Source of the DNA: Candidatus Gastranaerophilales bacterium
GTDB taxonomy: Bacteria > Cyanobacteriota > Vampirovibrionia > Gastranaerophilales > Gastranaerophilaceae
NCBI GenBank assembly: GCA_944322745.1
Contig: CALUPV010000001.1
Location: 248,001-312,000 of the forward strand
Reading direction: 5' to 3'
DNA length: 64,000 bases
The position numbers were made by a program, and so were the translations under genes. The notes under the pieces are model-generated. The model saw nothing but the letters and a program-made list of their open reading frames with translations. It was not told where the DNA came from and made no database searches. The first letter of the stretch is position 1. Every line of letters starts with the position of its first letter. Positions 43,130 to 51,962 of the stretch are shown here, piece after piece.

Positions 43130-45157
43130 ATGAATAAGTATTTGTTGGAAATAGGAACAGAAGAACTTGCATACAAATTTATTCCTTCAGCAATGGAACA
43201 ATTAAAAAATGAATTTTCAAAAACATTAGAAGAAAATGAAATAAAGTTTTCAGATATAAAAGTATATGCAACACCAAGACGTTTAGCAGTCATTATAGAA
43301 AATATTGCTGATAAACAAGATGATATTGAAAAAACAATAAAAGGACCCATTTCAAATATTGCATATGACGAAAACGGAAATTTAACAAAAGCCGCAATCG
43401 GTTTTGCAAATAAAAACGGCATTAATCCTTATAAATTATTTAAAAAAGATAATTATATTTGGGCAAAAATAGAACAAAAAGGCAAGGATACAAAAGAACT
43501 TCTAAAATCCGCAGTACCTAATATTATATTAAAACTAAAAGGCACACACTTTATGAGGTGGGCTGATTTAGACATAAAATTTCAACGCCCAATAAGATGG
43601 ATTGTTTCTTTGTTTAACGAAGAAAAAGTTGAGATTGAAATAGCAAATATAAAATCTTCTAATATTACACGAGGACATAGATTTTCCAAAACAGAAATCG
43701 AAATAAAAAATCCAGATGAGTATCTTACAGTACTGGAATCAGCAAATGTTATAGCGGATGTTCAAAAAAGGAAAGAAACTATAGTAAAACTTGCAAAAGA
43801 AAAAGCAAAAGAAATTGGAGCTGACATTGCAATTGATGAAGATTTACTGGATGAAGTAACTTTTATAACAGAATGGCCAATACCCGTAATATGTTCATTT
43901 GAAGAAAAATATCTTCAAATTCCTGAAAAAGTTGTAGTTACAGTAATGGCAGTACATCAAAGATATTTCCCATTATATAAAGAAGGAAAGTTATTAAATA
44001 AATTTATAACAATAAGCAATTATGTTGGAGATACATTTGAAAATATAAAAGCAGGGAACGAAAGAGTAGTTAAAGCGAGACTGGAAGATGCTATTTTCTT
44101 CGTACAAGAAGACACTCAAAAACCGCTTTTAGCTTATTTAGAAGCACTAAAGGGCGTTACATTCCAAAAAGGATTCGGTTCTGTATATGATAAAACACAA
44201 AGAATATGTCAACTATCTAAAAATATAGCAAAAGAATTAAATATACCCACACAAACAATAGAAAGAACAGCTCTATTATGCAAAGCAGATTTAGTTACGA
44301 AACTTGTTTTTGAATTCACAGAACTTCAAGGCTATATTGGAGCAGATTATGCCCTAAGAAGCGGTGAACAAGAAGAAGTGGCTAACGGCATTATGGAACA
44401 TTATTTCCCATTAAATGCAGATTCTGAAGTAGCAGAAAGTATTGAAGGTCAGGTTGTTGGTATTGCAGATAAAATAGATACCGTTGTAACCGTATTTGCA
44501 GACGGTAAGAAAATATCAGGGTCACAAGATCCTCTTGGTGTAAGGCGTGCAACCCTTGGAATATTAAAAACAATTCTTAATAAAGACCTAAGAATAAACC
44601 TTACACAATTATTAAAACAGACAATTGAAATTCTTCCTGTTCAAATTGAAGATACTAATAAACTTTTTGAAACAGTAAAAAACTTTATAGAACAGAGATT
44701 AATTATTCTTCTATCTGATAAATATAAACACGATACTCTTGAAGCGTGTATTTCAGAAAAAGATGTACTATCTGATTTAAGAGATTTAATTGCAAGACTT
44801 AATATAGTTTCAGATATTATTAATAAAGATAATTATTCACAGTTTCATGAAAGTATCAACAGAATCATAAGACTTCTAAAGACAGAAAAAGATTTCGCTT
44901 CTGTTAATGAAAATTTATTTACAATACAAGCAGAAAAAGACTTATATAACGCAGTTAAAAATATAGAGGAAAATACTCTCACCTATAAACAATTAGAAGA
45001 TAAATTAGTAAAAATTATTCCGTTTATTACTGAATTTTTTGATAAAGTTTTAGTAATGGACAATGACACAAATATAAAGAAAAACAGATTAAATTTACTA
45101 TATTTGGTAAAACAAAAATTTGCAAAACTTGCAGATTTCAGCAAAATTGTTTTTTAG
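43130..45157 (+). CDS. glyS: Glycyl-tRNA synthetase beta subunit
   Basis: 675 residues, near the usual ~690. It starts LLEIGTEELAYKFIPSAMEQL, the hallmark of GlyS, and continues with YATPRRLAVIIENI, KGTHFMRWADLDIKFQRPIRWIV, TVMAVHQRYFPLY and SGSQDPLGVRRATLGIL. It binds tRNA-Gly in the alpha2beta2 synthetase. The alpha subunit gene (glyQ), usually adjacent, is not found here. AGAGGATAA precedes the ATG. Confidence 0.96.
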   Translation: MNKYLLEIGTEELAYKFIPSAMEQLKNEFSKTLEENEIKFSDIKVYATPRRLAVIIENIADKQDDIEKTIKGPISNIAYDENGNLTKAAIGFANKNGINPYKLFKKDNYIWAKIEQKGKDTKELLKSAVPNIILKLKGTHFMRWADLDIKFQRPIRWIVSLFNEEKVEIEIANIKSSNITRGHRFSKTEIEIKNPDEYLTVLESANVIADVQKRKETIVKLAKEKAKEIGADIAIDEDLLDEVTFITEWPIPVICSFEEKYLQIPEKVVVTVMAVHQRYFPLYKEGKLLNKFITISNYVGDTFENIKAGNERVVKARLEDAIFFVQEDTQKPLLAYLEALKGVTFQKGFGSVYDKTQRICQLSKNIAKELNIPTQTIERTALLCKADLVTKLVFEFTELQGYIGADYALRSGEQEEVANGIMEHYFPLNADSEVAESIEGQVVGIADKIDTVVTVFADGKKISGSQDPLGVRRATLGILKTILNKDLRINLTQLLKQTIEILPVQIEDTNKLFETVKNFIEQRLIILLSDKYKHDTLEACISEKDVLSDLRDLIARLNIVSDIINKDNYSQFHESINRIIRLLKTEKDFASVNENLFTIQAEKDLYNAVKNIEENTLTYKQLEDKLVKIIPFITEFFDKVLVMDNDTNIKKNRLNLLYLVKQKFAKLADFSKIVF

Positions 45158-45183
45158 ATTATAAATTATAATATGAAAACATA

Positions 45184-45210
45184 AAAGCCTAAGTTTATAA
45201 CTTAGGCTTT
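45184..45210. terminator. Terminator of glyS, overlapping the end of the converging gene
   Basis: A 12-bp stem (aaagcctaagtt / aacttaggcttt) with a 3-base loop and a T-rich tail. It includes the stop codon of the minus-strand HEAT-like gene. Confidence 0.8.
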
Positions 45211-46430
45211 ATATTTTCAATAATTGCTTTTATATTCGGATTTTTAATTTCTGAAATAATTTTATCAAAATCAATTCCATCAACTGCATTTAAAGCATTC
45301 AAAGCAGTTAAAACTTCACATAAAATAATTTCATCATTAGAATTTAATAATTGAATTAAGTCAGGAATAGCTTCTTTTAAATTATACTCAATAATCACAG
45401 GAAGAACAGAGTGAATACTATCTTTTGACTTTTTTAATTCATTCAATACAAAACTTTTCTGCTGCTTCCAAAAATCATCACCTTGGAATTGCAATAATTT
45501 CAATACAGAAGAAATTTCATATTTTGTGTCTTTATCTTCATCAAAAATATACTCTTGGTTTTCACAAAACATACTAAATTTAGAATAAGCACTAAGTAAA
45601 ATTTCAGCAATTTTACTGGAATTAACATTTTCTGATTTGTTATTGTTTATTAAGAATTCCAACACTTCGAAAAGTTCAAATTGGAAAATATCAGAAAGAG
45701 GAAGAATTTCACCAAATCCACTTAGTATATTATCAATGACTAATAATGTATCACACATATATTCAGAAGATAATAAATTCAATAAACTATCCATATAAGG
45801 AATTTGGCCTGCAATATTTTCAGGCATTTTTGAAGTTTTCATGGCTTTAAATATTGCGTTAAGAGGATAATTTCTACCATAAGCATTAAAGAATTTTACT
45901 GCTTTCAATTTTTCAAAATCATCATCAGAAGCTAGCGTATTCAATGCAATATCAAAAGAAATATCATCTTGCATCTGTCCAAGTGCTTCTGCTGAATTAT
46001 AACTTAACAATTCATTATCAGAGAAAGCGTACTTACTCAACAACTCTAAAGCTACAGTATCAGGAATATAGGAAAAATACTTTGCAGCATACATCTTTTG
46101 CGACTCTGTACCCTTTTCCAGCATTTTAAAGATTTCTTCAGTTAAATTTTGATTAGCATGTTTAGACAAAATACTTGCAAATAAATCATCATAATAAACA
46201 GAATAAATATCAAAAAACTTTAAAAGATTCCAATAATTTTCATTAGATACAGCTAATTCTATATACTTAGAAATATTATTTCTTATAAAATCAAAGAGAA
46301 AATCAGATTTATCAACAAGCATTTTAAATAATTCAATATCACCGCTATTCACTAAATAAGAAGCCGCTTCTTGTGCCTTATTCTTATCTTTTGAAGTCAA
46401 ATCTTTTAAATATAATTCTAAATCATTCAT
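45195..46430 (-). CDS. HEAT-repeat-like protein
   Basis: 411 residues made of repeating helix pairs. Several units show the HEAT pattern of small residues and a central Asp/Asn: LTSKDKNKAQEAASYLVNSGD, SDNELLSYNSAEALGQMQDD, ASDDDFEKLKAVKFFNAYG, KEAIPDLIQLLNSNDEIILCEVLTALNAL. No signal peptide, so it is likely a cytosolic scaffold or adaptor. Relatives in cyanobacteria serve in pigment metabolism, but nothing here supports that. Partner unknown. Confidence 0.7.
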   Translation of the reverse strand: MNDLELYLKDLTSKDKNKAQEAASYLVNSGDIELFKMLVDKSDFLFDFIRNNISKYIELAVSNENYWNLLKFFDIYSVYYDDLFASILSKHANQNLTEEIFKMLEKGTESQKMYAAKYFSYIPDTVALELLSKYAFSDNELLSYNSAEALGQMQDDISFDIALNTLASDDDFEKLKAVKFFNAYGRNYPLNAIFKAMKTSKMPENIAGQIPYMDSLLNLLSSEYMCDTLLVIDNILSGFGEILPLSDIFQFELFEVLEFLINNNKSENVNSSKIAEILLSAYSKFSMFCENQEYIFDEDKDTKYEISSVLKLLQFQGDDFWKQQKSFVLNELKKSKDSIHSVLPVIIEYNLKEAIPDLIQLLNSNDEIILCEVLTALNALNAVDGIDFDKIISEIKNPNIKAIIENIKPKL

Positions 46431-46461
46431 ACTGCTATTATAAATTGAAAAATGATGTTTT

Positions 46462-46501
46462 ACAATAAAAACCCTTGATGTTAATCAAAGGTTTTTATTG
46501 T
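46462..46501 (-). terminator. Terminator of the SLH protein gene
   Basis: Stem acaataaaaacc / ggtttttattgt with inner ttga/tcaa pairs, 20 bases after the stop on the minus strand. Confidence 0.75.
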
Positions 46502-46519
46502 ATAAATTTAATCAAAATA

Positions 46520-47965
46520 CTATTGAGCAAATTGTTGAACAGCATCATCTGTTTGAGGAACAGGTTCTGTTGTTTGATTTTCAGGAGCAACAGGAGTAGT
46601 ATTTGAAACAGGTTTGTCAATAATTGTCGTTGTTGTATTTGAATATTGTTGAACATAATCATTATACAAGCTGCAATCAACCTTCAATTCAACAAGGACA
46701 TCTTCATCTTTACTAGCTTTAAAGTTTACACCTGGTGTTAACCAACCTGTAGCAAGACCGACACCTGCACCAACAGGGAAACCAATAGCCATACCATCAC
46801 CAGATCTGTCATTAGCAGCACCAATTGGAAGCCCAATAGCAGCACCACCGATAGCAGCACCTGCAACTGTATATTCTAATGGTTTTAACCATTTATTTTC
46901 ACTTAATACACCTTCTTGATTATTAAGAACTCTTGCTATAAATGGATATTCATTACCATTCGGGAATACCATTTTTGTAAAATGTAAATATACTTCAGCG
47001 TTTTTATTAACCCATTTTTTATCTCTAAGTTCTTCAATTGTTGCATACAATTTTGTATTTGCCGGGATAATTAATGTACCCTCTTTAGTTACAACATCCT
47101 TCTTAAAATAGAAAGGAACAACATCTCCGATTTGAGCTTTTGTTGAATTAAATTTTTCTAAGAAAGAAACTTTAAATACATTCTTCGCTAAAATAATTCT
47201 TCTCAAATTAGTAATATTAACTCTGTCTACTACAGCTTTACCATAATTTTCTAAATGTTCAACAGATAAAAGATATTCTTGAGGTTCTTCTACAACAGGT
47301 TCTTCAATAGGTTCTTCTGCTTTATAGTTTGAATCAACTAAATCTAATGCTTTCATAAGTCTTGCAAGAAGGACAGCAGCTTCTGCTCTGTTTAATTCTC
47401 TATTTGGATTCAATTCTGTTTCTAAAGGATAGTTTACGTATAAACCATACTTAATCGCTTTCGAGAAAGGAATTATACCCCAATCAGGAATTTCTTTTGA
47501 GTCAGCAAACTGATTCAATACAGAAGTATCAACTTCAGTATCTTTTGTAATATGGCTCATTATAGAAGCTGTTTCAACTTTTGTAATAAAACGTTGAGGC
47601 TTAAATTCACCATCAGTATAACCGTATATCAAACCGAATTGGTCAGATCTTGCAATTGAAGGATAACCAAATGTTTCTTGAGTTACATCTGAATAATTAG
47701 GTTCTGATGTTATAGGAGCTTGAGATAAGCCTAAAGCTCTTAATAGCCACTCAGTCCAATCAACTCTTGTAACAGTATCCAATGGTCTATATGTGTTATC
47801 ACCATATATAGGAACAATATTTTTCGTTACAACATCTTCAATTTCTTCTGCAGCCCAATAATCATCAGGAACATCAGTGTAATCTTTTGCCAATGCAGTA
47901 CAAGCACCGGTTAACAACAATGATACTGATAAGAAAATTGTTGCTAAATTTTTTTTAATATCCAT
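46520..47965 (-). CDS. Secreted SLH-domain protein with glycine-rich C-terminus
   Basis: 481 residues. Signal peptide MDIKKNLATIFLSVSLLLTG then ACTALA; the Cys could be a lipobox residue. Three SLH repeats follow: YTDVPDDYWAAEEIEDVV, FGLIYGYTDGEFKPQRFITK, and NPNRELNRAEAAVLLARLM. A beta-rich domain (~240-360; VSFLEKFNSTKAQIGDVVPF, EGTLIIPANTKLYATI) comes next, then a Gly-rich run (AGAAIGGAAIGLPIGA; GFPVGAGVGLATGWL) that may insert in or cross a membrane. The tail is Thr/Pro/Gln-rich. SLH domains anchor the protein to peptidoglycan-linked polymer. A shorter paralogue lies at 50.3 kb. Confidence 0.88.
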   Translation of the reverse strand: MDIKKNLATIFLSVSLLLTGACTALAKDYTDVPDDYWAAEEIEDVVTKNIVPIYGDNTYRPLDTVTRVDWTEWLLRALGLSQAPITSEPNYSDVTQETFGYPSIARSDQFGLIYGYTDGEFKPQRFITKVETASIMSHITKDTEVDTSVLNQFADSKEIPDWGIIPFSKAIKYGLYVNYPLETELNPNRELNRAEAAVLLARLMKALDLVDSNYKAEEPIEEPVVEEPQEYLLSVEHLENYGKAVVDRVNITNLRRIILAKNVFKVSFLEKFNSTKAQIGDVVPFYFKKDVVTKEGTLIIPANTKLYATIEELRDKKWVNKNAEVYLHFTKMVFPNGNEYPFIARVLNNQEGVLSENKWLKPLEYTVAGAAIGGAAIGLPIGAANDRSGDGMAIGFPVGAGVGLATGWLTPGVNFKASKDEDVLVELKVDCSLYNDYVQQYSNTTTTIIDKPVSNTTPVAPENQTTEPVPQTDDAVQQFAQ

Positions 47966-48275
47966 TTGTACCTCACTTAAACTATAAAAATATTAATACT
48001 ATTCCACTCTTAACAGAATTATATGTTAAATTTTATTTTTAGGCAATAAAACTACGCCTATTAATGTAGAAACATTAATTGCATATACATATTTTGATTA
48101 TATAAAAACGGACATATTTTTTTTTGCCAGATTGACCATTTAAGAAACAGCATATAAAATTTTATTAATAAAATTCTATATATTTATAAACTCTATACAC
48201 AAAACAGATAAAAATATTAAAAGTTGTGGAATTATAAAATATTATACATTTTTTCATTATTAAAAAGGAGTTTTT
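47966..48275. other. Divergent intergenic region between SLH and TPR genes
   Basis: About 310 bases, very AT-rich. It holds the SLH gene promoter (48018-48046) and the ribosome site of the TPR gene. I see no RNA gene or further coding sequence. Confidence 0.6.
48018..48046 (-). promoter_or_regulatory. Promoter of the 46.5-kb SLH gene
   Basis: On the minus strand TTGCCT (48041-48046), 17 bases, TATAAT (48018-48023). The start codon is about 50 bases downstream with GAGG before it. Confidence 0.6.
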
Positions 48276-49643
48276 ATGACACAAAAATTTTATGAAATTA
48301 ATAGCAAAATATTATTACTAACTATTTTATTTATTTTAACAACATCGCCAGGATTGACTTCTGATAATTATACAAATAAAGATATAAACAAATCAGTTAT
48401 CGAAATGAAGATGGACAGCCTTTCTCCTGAATATCTTTTCGAAGTAGAAAAGTTATTTTATGAACAGAGAGATGCACAAGATTACGATACTGCTCTAAAT
48501 ACAGTAAATTATTTAATAAATGCATCAATCAAGTATTTTGGCGAAAATCATCCGCAAACAGGTTTTGCTTATTTGGCAAGAGCAAGATATTATACAGAAC
48601 TTATAATTCCCGATCTCGCCAAAAAAGATCTGGATATAGTTTATAAAATATATGAACAAAATAAAGAAAATTTAGATCTTAAAAATAATATTCTATATAG
48701 TTATGTTAATTATTATTCCAATATTGAAGAATATTATGAAGCAATCAAATACTTATATAAAGCACTTGGAAACAAACAGGACACAGCATTTGCATACAAA
48801 ACATATGGACAAATATATTCAAATATGAGAGCAAACGGAAAAGCAAAAAAATATTTTAATAAGTACTATAGCACAATAAAAAATAAAAAAGAAAACCAAA
48901 ATATAGAATTATTCGAATATCATCTATTAATGGCAATGTTATATCAAAATGAAAAAGCTGTAGATATTTTTAAAGAAGAATTAGATAAAGCAGAAAATAT
49001 TCTTAAAACATACAACAACTCAAGACCAGATTTAGAAATATTATTAAACATAGAAAAAGTACAATATTTCATAGATACAAAAGAATTTGATAAAGCATTA
49101 AATTTATTAAAAAAGAACAAAAAATTAATATACAAATATGGAAAAAAATACCAAAAAACGAATATTATACAACAATTTATAGACTGCTATAAAGACAAAA
49201 AAAATCTATTTAAGTTCAACTTATATGCAAGAAAAATTAATAATTTTTATAATTCGTTACCGTCTGATTCATTATTATTTCTTACCCTTGCAGAAAAACA
49301 AATTGATTTATATAGAACTTTAGGTAAAATTGAAGAAGCAAATAAATATGCCCAAAATGCATTAAATAAAATTGAACCTGTAAAAGAATATGTACCAAAA
49401 CTGTATGGTAAATTTTTAAGAAAAGCAGCAGAAATTAAGATCCAAGAAGGAAATATAGCAGAAGCAAAATTATATTTAGAACGAGCAATAGAAAGCTATA
49501 AAAAAACGATACCAGAAGAATCTTTTGAATTTTATGAACTTTACCTGACTTATGGTAACTTATCAAACGCAAACAAAAATAAAGCAGAGACCGAGAATTA
49601 TTATAAAAAAGCAAACTCTATTCTTAAAATATTAAAGGAATAA
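48276..49643 (+). CDS. Secreted TPR-repeat protein
   Basis: 455 residues. An N-terminal hydrophobic segment (KILLLTILFILTTSPGLTS) is a likely signal peptide. The rest is helical repeats of ~34-40 residues: YDTALNTVNYLINASIKYFG, YEAIKYLYKALGNKQDTAFA, FDKALNLLKKNKKLIYKYG, AEAKLYLERAIESYKKTIPE and a final YLTYGNLSNANKNKAETENYYKK unit. TPRs bind partner proteins, here probably in the periplasm. AAAAGGAG before the ATG. Partner unknown; neighbours are SLH surface proteins. Confidence 0.8.
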   Translation: MTQKFYEINSKILLLTILFILTTSPGLTSDNYTNKDINKSVIEMKMDSLSPEYLFEVEKLFYEQRDAQDYDTALNTVNYLINASIKYFGENHPQTGFAYLARARYYTELIIPDLAKKDLDIVYKIYEQNKENLDLKNNILYSYVNYYSNIEEYYEAIKYLYKALGNKQDTAFAYKTYGQIYSNMRANGKAKKYFNKYYSTIKNKKENQNIELFEYHLLMAMLYQNEKAVDIFKEELDKAENILKTYNNSRPDLEILLNIEKVQYFIDTKEFDKALNLLKKNKKLIYKYGKKYQKTNIIQQFIDCYKDKKNLFKFNLYARKINNFYNSLPSDSLLFLTLAEKQIDLYRTLGKIEEANKYAQNALNKIEPVKEYVPKLYGKFLRKAAEIKIQEGNIAEAKLYLERAIESYKKTIPEESFEFYELYLTYGNLSNANKNKAETENYYKKANSILKILKE

Positions 49644-49710
49644 AAACTTAGATAAATTTATTTTAATAAGTTATAGAAAGGTAGCAAAATATTGTTACCT
49701 TTCTATGATA

Positions 49711-49729
49711 TGGTGGGTATGAAGAGACT
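49711..49729 (-). repeat. Remnant copy of tRNA-Leu 3' end
   Basis: tggtgggtatgaagagact matches 17 of 19 bases at the CCA end of the tRNA-Leu gene (49903-49921), 192 bases away and in the same orientation. A hairpin (agaaaggtagc / gttacctttct, 49675-49704) lies beside it just as a terminator lies beside the real tRNA end. Confidence 0.75.
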
Positions 49730-49865
49730 TATCATGCTCGTTCGTGATAAACGGCTTCTTGTTGAATACTCTACGACTCTTCCATTTCGGCCTTTGCTCT
49801 CTCACATCAAACACCATACCAAACCTCGTTTTGTGGAGGTCTCGTCTCTTTTTTCTAGAAAATTA

Positions 49866-49895
49866 AAAAGACAATAACTTTGGTTATTGTCTTTT
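49866..49895 (-). terminator. Terminator of tRNA-Leu
   Basis: 13-bp stem aaaagacaataac / gttattgtctttt with a 4-base loop and flanking T run on the minus strand, eight bases after the CCA end. Confidence 0.8.
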
Positions 49896-49902
49896 AATAA
49901 TA

Positions 49903-49986
49903 TGGTGGGCGTGAAGAGACTCGAACTCCCATGCCGAAGGCGCTTGATCCTAAGTCAAGTGCGTCTACCAATTTCGCCACACGCCC
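49903..49986 (-). tRNA. tRNA-Leu (TAG)
   Basis: Class II cloverleaf on the minus strand: acceptor GGGCGTG/CACGCCC, anticodon stem CTTGA/TCAAG with loop CTTAGGA (TAG), a long variable arm (GCGCCTTCGGCAT region), T loop TTCGAGT, encoded CCA. Confidence 0.95.
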
Positions 49987-50016
49987 ATATTTAATTTTCA
50001 ACTTTCCAATAAATAC

Positions 50017-50045
50017 AATCTATAATAAGCGATTACAATTGTCAA
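50017..50045 (-). promoter_or_regulatory. Promoter of tRNA-Leu
   Basis: On the minus strand TTGACA (50040-50045), 17 bases, TAGATT (50017-50022; an overlapping TATAGA is an alternative). It lies between tRNA-Lys and tRNA-Leu, so Leu may have its own promoter. Confidence 0.6.
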
Positions 50046-50057
50046 CTCTATAGAAAA

Positions 50058-50130
<73 letters not shown>

Positions 50131-50140
50131 ATCTTTGATT

Positions 50141-50170
50141 ATTATAAAACAAAAAAAAATAATTTGTAAA
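50141..50170 (-). promoter_or_regulatory. Promoter of tRNA-Lys
   Basis: On the minus strand TTTACA (50165-50170), 18 bases with a T9 run, TATAAT (50141-50146), ten bases before the tRNA. The layout resembles the tRNA-Asp promoter. Confidence 0.65.
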
Positions 50171-50317
50171 TTATATTTTAAAATAACATGTTACCTTTTT
50201 AAATATTGCAATTTATCAATAAACGCAAGCTTCTTGACAAAAAATATTGCATTAATAATTTTAGTATTATATAATTTGAATGATTAGTTTAGTTTTACTA
50301 CAAATATGGAGAAAAAA

Positions 50318-51583
50318 ATGAAAAAGATTTTAGCTTTACTTGCTGTATTTTTCATGATGTCAGCTTTTAACTCCGCAAATGCCGCTGTATACAGCGATGT
50401 TCCTGCCGATTTTTGGGCTAACAAAGAAATCACAGCAGTTGTTAGTGACGGAGTACTTCCTCTTCTTGAAAAAGAATCTTTCTACCCAGAAAAAGAAGTT
50501 TCCAGATCTGATTTCAATTCAGCATTATTAAGAACTTTAGGTCACAGAATGACAACATTGTCTGAAACAAATCCATTTTCTGATGTTGTTTCTTCAAGAG
50601 CAGATTATGGAGACATTTTATTATCCTACAAATTAGGTTTAATTTACGGTTACAATGATGGCACTTTTAAACCTGATAGACTTATGACAAAATCTGAAGC
50701 TGCTTCTGTTATAAGTCATATAACAAAAGACTTTAAAGGCAATGTTAAATCTTTAGATGCATTTGCTGATAAAGACAGCATTCCGGCATGGGCTGTACAA
50801 CAATACGCAAAAACTATAGATTTAGGTGTCTATGTAAATTATCCTGATGCAAATGAATTATTACCAAATAAAAATTTAAACAGAGCTGAAGCTGCTGTAT
50901 TATTGTATAAACTAAAAGAGAAAATCAACTCTGTAAAAAAAGAATATGTCAGCGATGAAAAAATTCTTTCTACAGAACACTTAAATGTTACAAAAAAGGC
51001 AGAAGTGAATGAAGTTCAAATCACTAATCAAAGAAAAATTGTTCTAGCTAAAAATATTATTAAGGGTTACTTCTATACTTACTTCTCTTCTAAGGATGCT
51101 CAAGTTGGTGATACTGTTACATTTACAGCAAAAAATGATATATGTACAGAAGAAGGAACTTTAGTAATACCTGCTGATACAACAATGAAAGCCAAAATAA
51201 CTTCAATTGAACCTAAAAAATGGTGGAACAAAAACGATAAAGTTACTGTAGAATTTGAATCTATGACTTTACCATGTGGAACTTGTGTTCCATTTAAAGC
51301 AGAAGTTATTAACAACAATGGCGTATTAACAGAAAACAGATGGGCAAAACCCGTTGGTTACACTGTTGGCGGTGCTGTAGTTGGTACTGGTGTTGGTATG
51401 GGAATTGCTGCTATTGCAGCTCAAGATGATGATCATTTTGGTGAAGGTATTGCAATAGGTGCTCCTGTCGGTGCCGGTGTTGGTCTTTTGACAGGTTTAG
51501 CAACTCCGGGTAGAACATACAAAGCTAATAATGGTGAATATGTTTGGTTAGAACTAACTCAGGATTTGTCTATTCCTAACTAA
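50318..51583 (+). CDS. Secreted SLH-domain protein with glycine-rich C-terminus (paralogue)
   Basis: 421 residues from the ATG at 50318, which has GGAG seven bases upstream; the ATG at 50306 would overlap that site. Signal peptide MKKILALLAVFFMMSAFNSA. Three SLH repeats (YSDVPADFWANKEITAVV; LGLIYGYNDGTFKPDRLMTK; LPNKNLNRAEAAVLLYKL). The same beta domain as its paralogue (VGDTVTFTAKNDICTEEGTL, VIPADTTMKAKI), then GGAVVGTGVGMGIAAIAA and GAPVGAGVGLLTGLATPG. It lacks the Pro/Gln tail. Two Cys (LPCGTC) in the beta domain are absent from the paralogue. Confidence 0.88.
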   Translation: MKKILALLAVFFMMSAFNSANAAVYSDVPADFWANKEITAVVSDGVLPLLEKESFYPEKEVSRSDFNSALLRTLGHRMTTLSETNPFSDVVSSRADYGDILLSYKLGLIYGYNDGTFKPDRLMTKSEAASVISHITKDFKGNVKSLDAFADKDSIPAWAVQQYAKTIDLGVYVNYPDANELLPNKNLNRAEAAVLLYKLKEKINSVKKEYVSDEKILSTEHLNVTKKAEVNEVQITNQRKIVLAKNIIKGYFYTYFSSKDAQVGDTVTFTAKNDICTEEGTLVIPADTTMKAKITSIEPKKWWNKNDKVTVEFESMTLPCGTCVPFKAEVINNNGVLTENRWAKPVGYTVGGAVVGTGVGMGIAAIAAQDDDHFGEGIAIGAPVGAGVGLLTGLATPGRTYKANNGEYVWLELTQDLSIPN

Positions 51584-51601
51584 TAATTGAAATTTTCTAT
51601 T

Positions 51602-51637
51602 AAAAAAAGCCTTTTGGAATACCAAGAGGCTTTTTTA
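51602..51637 (+). terminator. Terminator of the second SLH gene
   Basis: aaaaaagcc / ggctttttt stem with an inner ttgg/ccaa pairing and T run, 19 bases after the stop. Confidence 0.75.
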
Positions 51638-51728
51638 ATGTCTTCATACAAAAGGGTTGAAATAAAAACATGTTCTTGCTAATATCTTGGCATAGTAAAA
51701 ATTATAATTATTAAAGGTGGTGAATAAA

Positions 51729-51902
51729 ATGCCTGAAGTAAGAGTTGGTGATAACGAAAGTATTGAAAGCGCTCTTAAAAGATTTAAGAAAAAAATCCAA
51801 AAAGCCGGTATACTTTCAGAAATAAAACGTCGCGAAAGATACGAGAAGCCTAGCATAAAGAAAAAACGCAAATCTGAAGCAGCTCGTAAAAGACGTGTAT
51901 AG
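51729..51902 (+). CDS. rpsU: 30S ribosomal protein S21
   Basis: 57 residues: [20 protein letters not shown], then a very basic tail ending [14 protein letters not shown]. This is bS21, which sits by the anti-Shine-Dalgarno end of 16S rRNA. AAGGTGG lies upstream of the ATG at 51729; an in-frame upstream GTG would include that site. Monocistronic with its own terminator. Confidence 0.95.
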   Translation: MPEVRVGDNESIESALKRFKKKIQKAGILSEIKRRERYEKPSIKKKRKSEAARKRRV

Positions 51903-51910
51903 TATATAAT

Positions 51911-51944
51911 AAATAAGAGAACTATTTAATTAGTTCTCTTATTT
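51911..51944 (+). terminator. Terminator of rpsU
   Basis: Perfect 13-bp stem aaataagagaact / agttctcttattt with an 8-base loop, 8 bases after the stop. Confidence 0.8.
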
Positions 51945-51962
51945 ACTTTTGAGGGATATATT

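Noticed and set aside
49692-49877. 61-codon frame next to tRNA-Leu
   Set aside because: Covers the tRNA-Leu remnant and hairpins; no ribosome site and no sensible protein pattern.
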